The notes under the pieces were generated by a model. The model saw only the letters and a program-made list of their open reading frames with translations, did not search any database and was not told where the DNA came from. 64,000 nucleotides of DNA from Neodiprion pinetum. Its lineage: Eukaryota; Arthropoda; Insecta; Hymenoptera; Diprionidae. Position numbers and translations under genes: made by a program. Shown here piece after piece: positions 61,288 to 64,000 of this stretch (position 1 is the first letter of the stretch; each line of letters starts with the position of its first letter). The DNA is taken from assembly GCF_021155775.2 (NCBI RefSeq), contig NC_060234.1, positions 3,906,001 through 3,970,000 of the forward strand, in the 5' to 3' direction.

Positions 61288-64000
61288 TGCGGTCTACCTA
61301 TAAGTCCAGAGTCAAGATTTGCTCAAGACAATGCACACAAGTTATACGACTGAGCTTTGTAACGATCGTAAAATCCCACGAAGTCATTCCGTTTAACACC
61401 ATGAATAGATGAATAGGCAGTAGTAGTTTCGTTACGTAATTATTTCATGTAACAAAGGGAATTCGAATGAAATCCTCGAGTCCATTTTGTGTGAAATAAA
61501 CTCATTTTTACAAAATAGTCAGTGATCTGAGTCAGTTGTACGGTATGTAGCTGGATATAGATTTTTGCAATTTTATGATTTTTCAATGGTTCCAGCTGTT
61601 GCATCGTTTTGATATTTGAGGGCGGACTGAATTTTAATTGATGAGTGAAATTGGTCAAGTTATGAAAGCTGTGAGCGACGAAAAGACGTGAAAGATAGGT
61701 ACTGGAAAGCCTGTACGGTATGTCAGACAAGTGGAGAAGAGACAAGGGCGCTTTGCGTCAGTTATAGTTGGAAAATTTAATCAACTCTCGTGAGTCGTAA
61801 ACTGACAAGCTCAAAGGAAGGAAGTATTTTATTTAGCGACGATAATAATAACAATCCCGTAATATCGTCGCTCGCACTTTGAATGAAACGTTTATACCTA
61901 GTCAAGCTGCTACCGAATTTAACTACCGAGAATCGCAACGCATAAAATACCATAGTTGACGATTAAAAATAATTAAAACATTCAGGCACAGAATCGTAGG
62001 ATAGGTCTGAAGTGCTGATTAACAATACTTAACAATAAGGGACGCTACGTAATACCTGCTTTAATTTGAAGCTTGTGCGACACGCAGGATTGTAAGTTTC
62101 TTGATACATGTATAGATTTTCGTAATTAGGATATTTGACATTCAAACCATGCAGCAGGTTAGTCTAATTGATTGCAATTTATTACAATCAAAACTCATAG
62201 CCATTTATTCTCGCTCGATAATTGACGTGTCAATTCGCATGACAGCAAAATCGAGCTCAATTTGTTCACACACTGTGCGTCAAATAATTCGGTAAAATTT
62301 AAACCAGGTCATGTCAACTGTGACAGACGGCTGAATGCAAACCTCGAGGCAGTGCATATTCAATATTTCGATTCCAAACGAGAAACCAAGCAGAACGCAA
62401 CCCATGAAGTCGATTTTTTACCGACCGCTTCACCAGTGATCACGCAAAAATGGAGAAAATAGGCGAAATCCGTTGTTGAATAACCGTAACCACCAAATTC
62501 CATGGTCTGTGCTTCCGTTCATTGGACTGACACAAAATTCAAATTCTACTAGAGAATAAAAACTGTTCGAAACGTGCAAAACGATATAAACTCGGGAACA
62601 TTAACAAGGAACCCTGGATACGTTGACCACTCCAACTCCGATCGAGTTCACATAAATTGCAGTGTCATGTTTCATTATCGAATAGAAACATTCCAGCGTT
62701 GGTTCCGTTCAAATCCATCAAGCGCATCAAGAAATCATCCCCTTTAGTGCCCAGCTTTGGGAGTTGTTCTCACCTCTCTAAACCGTTTATTAAAAAATAT
62801 GAACGAGATGAAAATGGAGGGTCGACCAAACTACGGTTCCTCGTGAGTCAACGATTCCTTTCAAACATTTGCGCAACAGGAGGTAAGCTGTACCAGCCAA
62901 GCGGAAGTAACCCTGATAGTAACGCCAAGGGAGAACAGGGTCAATCCGGAACTTTGGAGGATGCGAGTTGACTGGAACAGGGGTTGCACTTCCCTTGGGC
63001 TTTTCAGCACAAGTGATTCAGGTACGTCGGGTGGTGATTTGCCGTGTAATTTGTGACCCAAGTGGTTGTGACTATGCAGCTTTAGGCGCTGTATGCCGGA
63101 TACTACAACCCCTGCACCTCGGGGCAACAGGAAGCGGCGTCGGCTCTGGGCCTCATGGGAGGCTGAGGACCGTATATTTGTGGCCATGGTAATCCGTGCC
63201 GAGCAAATTACCGGCCTGGTTACCTACCTCGCGCACATTTCCTATCTCGTAAACTATCCCTCACTCCAAATCACACCTGCCATGCTGGTGGGGATGCTTT
63301 TGAGCCCAAGGAACCTCCTTTTAGTTGAGGTCAGGCGAATCGATGTCGAACACAACAGCAACAGCGACGTCAGCATGGCTCGGAATTGCCCTTAGATAGT
63401 AGCTAGCGAACCGAAATGTTGGAAAAGTCTGACTCATTATTTTGATGAGATCATATTTGATCTGGAAATCTTCTGAATTAGTTTAATATATGGATGATGA
63501 GCTCGACTAAATGCTCAAAGTTGAGATTTTTGTTTTGGCGATAAGCTTTTGCTTCGAGTGAAACTTCTTGTCTTCGTGAATGTTGTTGATCAAGGTTGTG
63601 AATATTTACTTCTAGTTAGGTCAGAGATTACTTGGTTATAATAAATTGAAGTTTAATTTATGATTGATTAATGGACTGATTAAACTGATTAAACGGAACA
63701 TATTTCATTGCTAGATGTCTCCTGTTCGACTGGGAAAATTAGTACGTTCATGGGAACTCGTTACAGGGCATGAAGCGTAGGTCGCGTTTCGATTTTGAAA
63801 AATCTTCTCTGTTTAACCCTTCACAAAAATGAAGAGACACATTATGGCTCTTTGAATATTAAAGTCAAAACGATGGTTTCATAGATATTGCAGTTCAAAG
63901 TGGCGTTGTTCGATGTATCGAAGTACATCAGAGTTTCTGTAAACTTGTTTTCCAATAACTATTCTTCAAATCGCCGACAAACGTTACAGGAATGGCTCGG
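61288..64000. other. Non-coding stretch with GC-rich patch
   Basis: No proven gene. 62650-63400 is more GC-rich and carries overlapping frames of 74-108 codons on both strands; none has a domain I recognise, though an exon could be hidden here. A small hairpin is listed separately. Confidence 0.5.
61835..61872. repeat. 10-bp perfect inverted repeat
   Basis: AGCGACGATA at 61835-61844 and its exact reverse complement TATCGTCGCT at 61863-61872, separated by 18 nt. Function unknown; short palindromes of this size also arise by chance. Confidence 0.4.

Noticed and set aside
1..64000. CRISPR arrays, operons, prokaryotic promoters, phage or integron features
   Set aside because: No regularly spaced repeats, no dense coding and no ribosome-binding-site/ORF structure; the texture is that of an animal nuclear genome.

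Overview
This window looks like nuclear DNA from an insect. It is AT-rich, strewn with A/T homopolymers and di/trinucleotide microsatellites, contains many small inverted-repeat transposon remnants, and has a short run of the insect telomere-type unit TTAGG near 8.63 kb. A hymenopteran is plausible from the texture, but I cannot establish that from sequence alone. The longest open frame is 171 codons and runs through an (AT)n tract. I see no intact intron-less gene, operon, rRNA, tRNA or CRISPR array.

Layout. 1-2.5 kb is non-coding with two E-boxes and a CRE-like site. 2.58-2.79 kb and 35.05-35.48 kb hold two direct copies of one inverted-repeat element. 14.64-15.56 kb and 59.60-60.59 kb hold two oppositely oriented, very similar copies of a roughly 1-kb element. 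Its two halves carry degenerate short units in opposite orientation (fold-back style), and one copy has a 10-bp target-site duplication. 20.69-21.07 kb is a 386-bp inverted-repeat element. 24.13-25.05 kb holds two different MITEs back to back, sharing one TCAA tetranucleotide between them. 28.09-28.59 kb is a wide diverged inverted repeat. 29.87-30.28 kb is a probable solo 5' LTR with an 18-nt primer-binding site complementary to a tRNA 3' end. 39.1-40.2 kb ends in a hammerhead-ribozyme-like motif typical of Penelope-like elements, with a decayed relative at 44.3 kb. 44.5 kb and 53.2 kb share another inverted-repeat family. 57.93-59.23 kb may be a hAT-like non-autonomous element.

Coding potential. 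The best candidate is 35.55-37.24 kb on the plus strand. About 830 bp of one frame there reads like protein but is broken by six stops, and flanking pieces in other frames suggest further frameshifts; I read it as a decayed gene of unknown family. Weaker coding-like segments lie at 57.2-57.5, 60.8-61.3 and 44.9-45.8 kb, all on the plus strand. They could be exons of one or more genes but cannot be proven here.

I do not see a new biological system. The most rewarding items are the fold-back-like element pair, the nested MITE pair, the ribozyme-like Penelope end, the LTR/PBS fragment and the decayed coding region.
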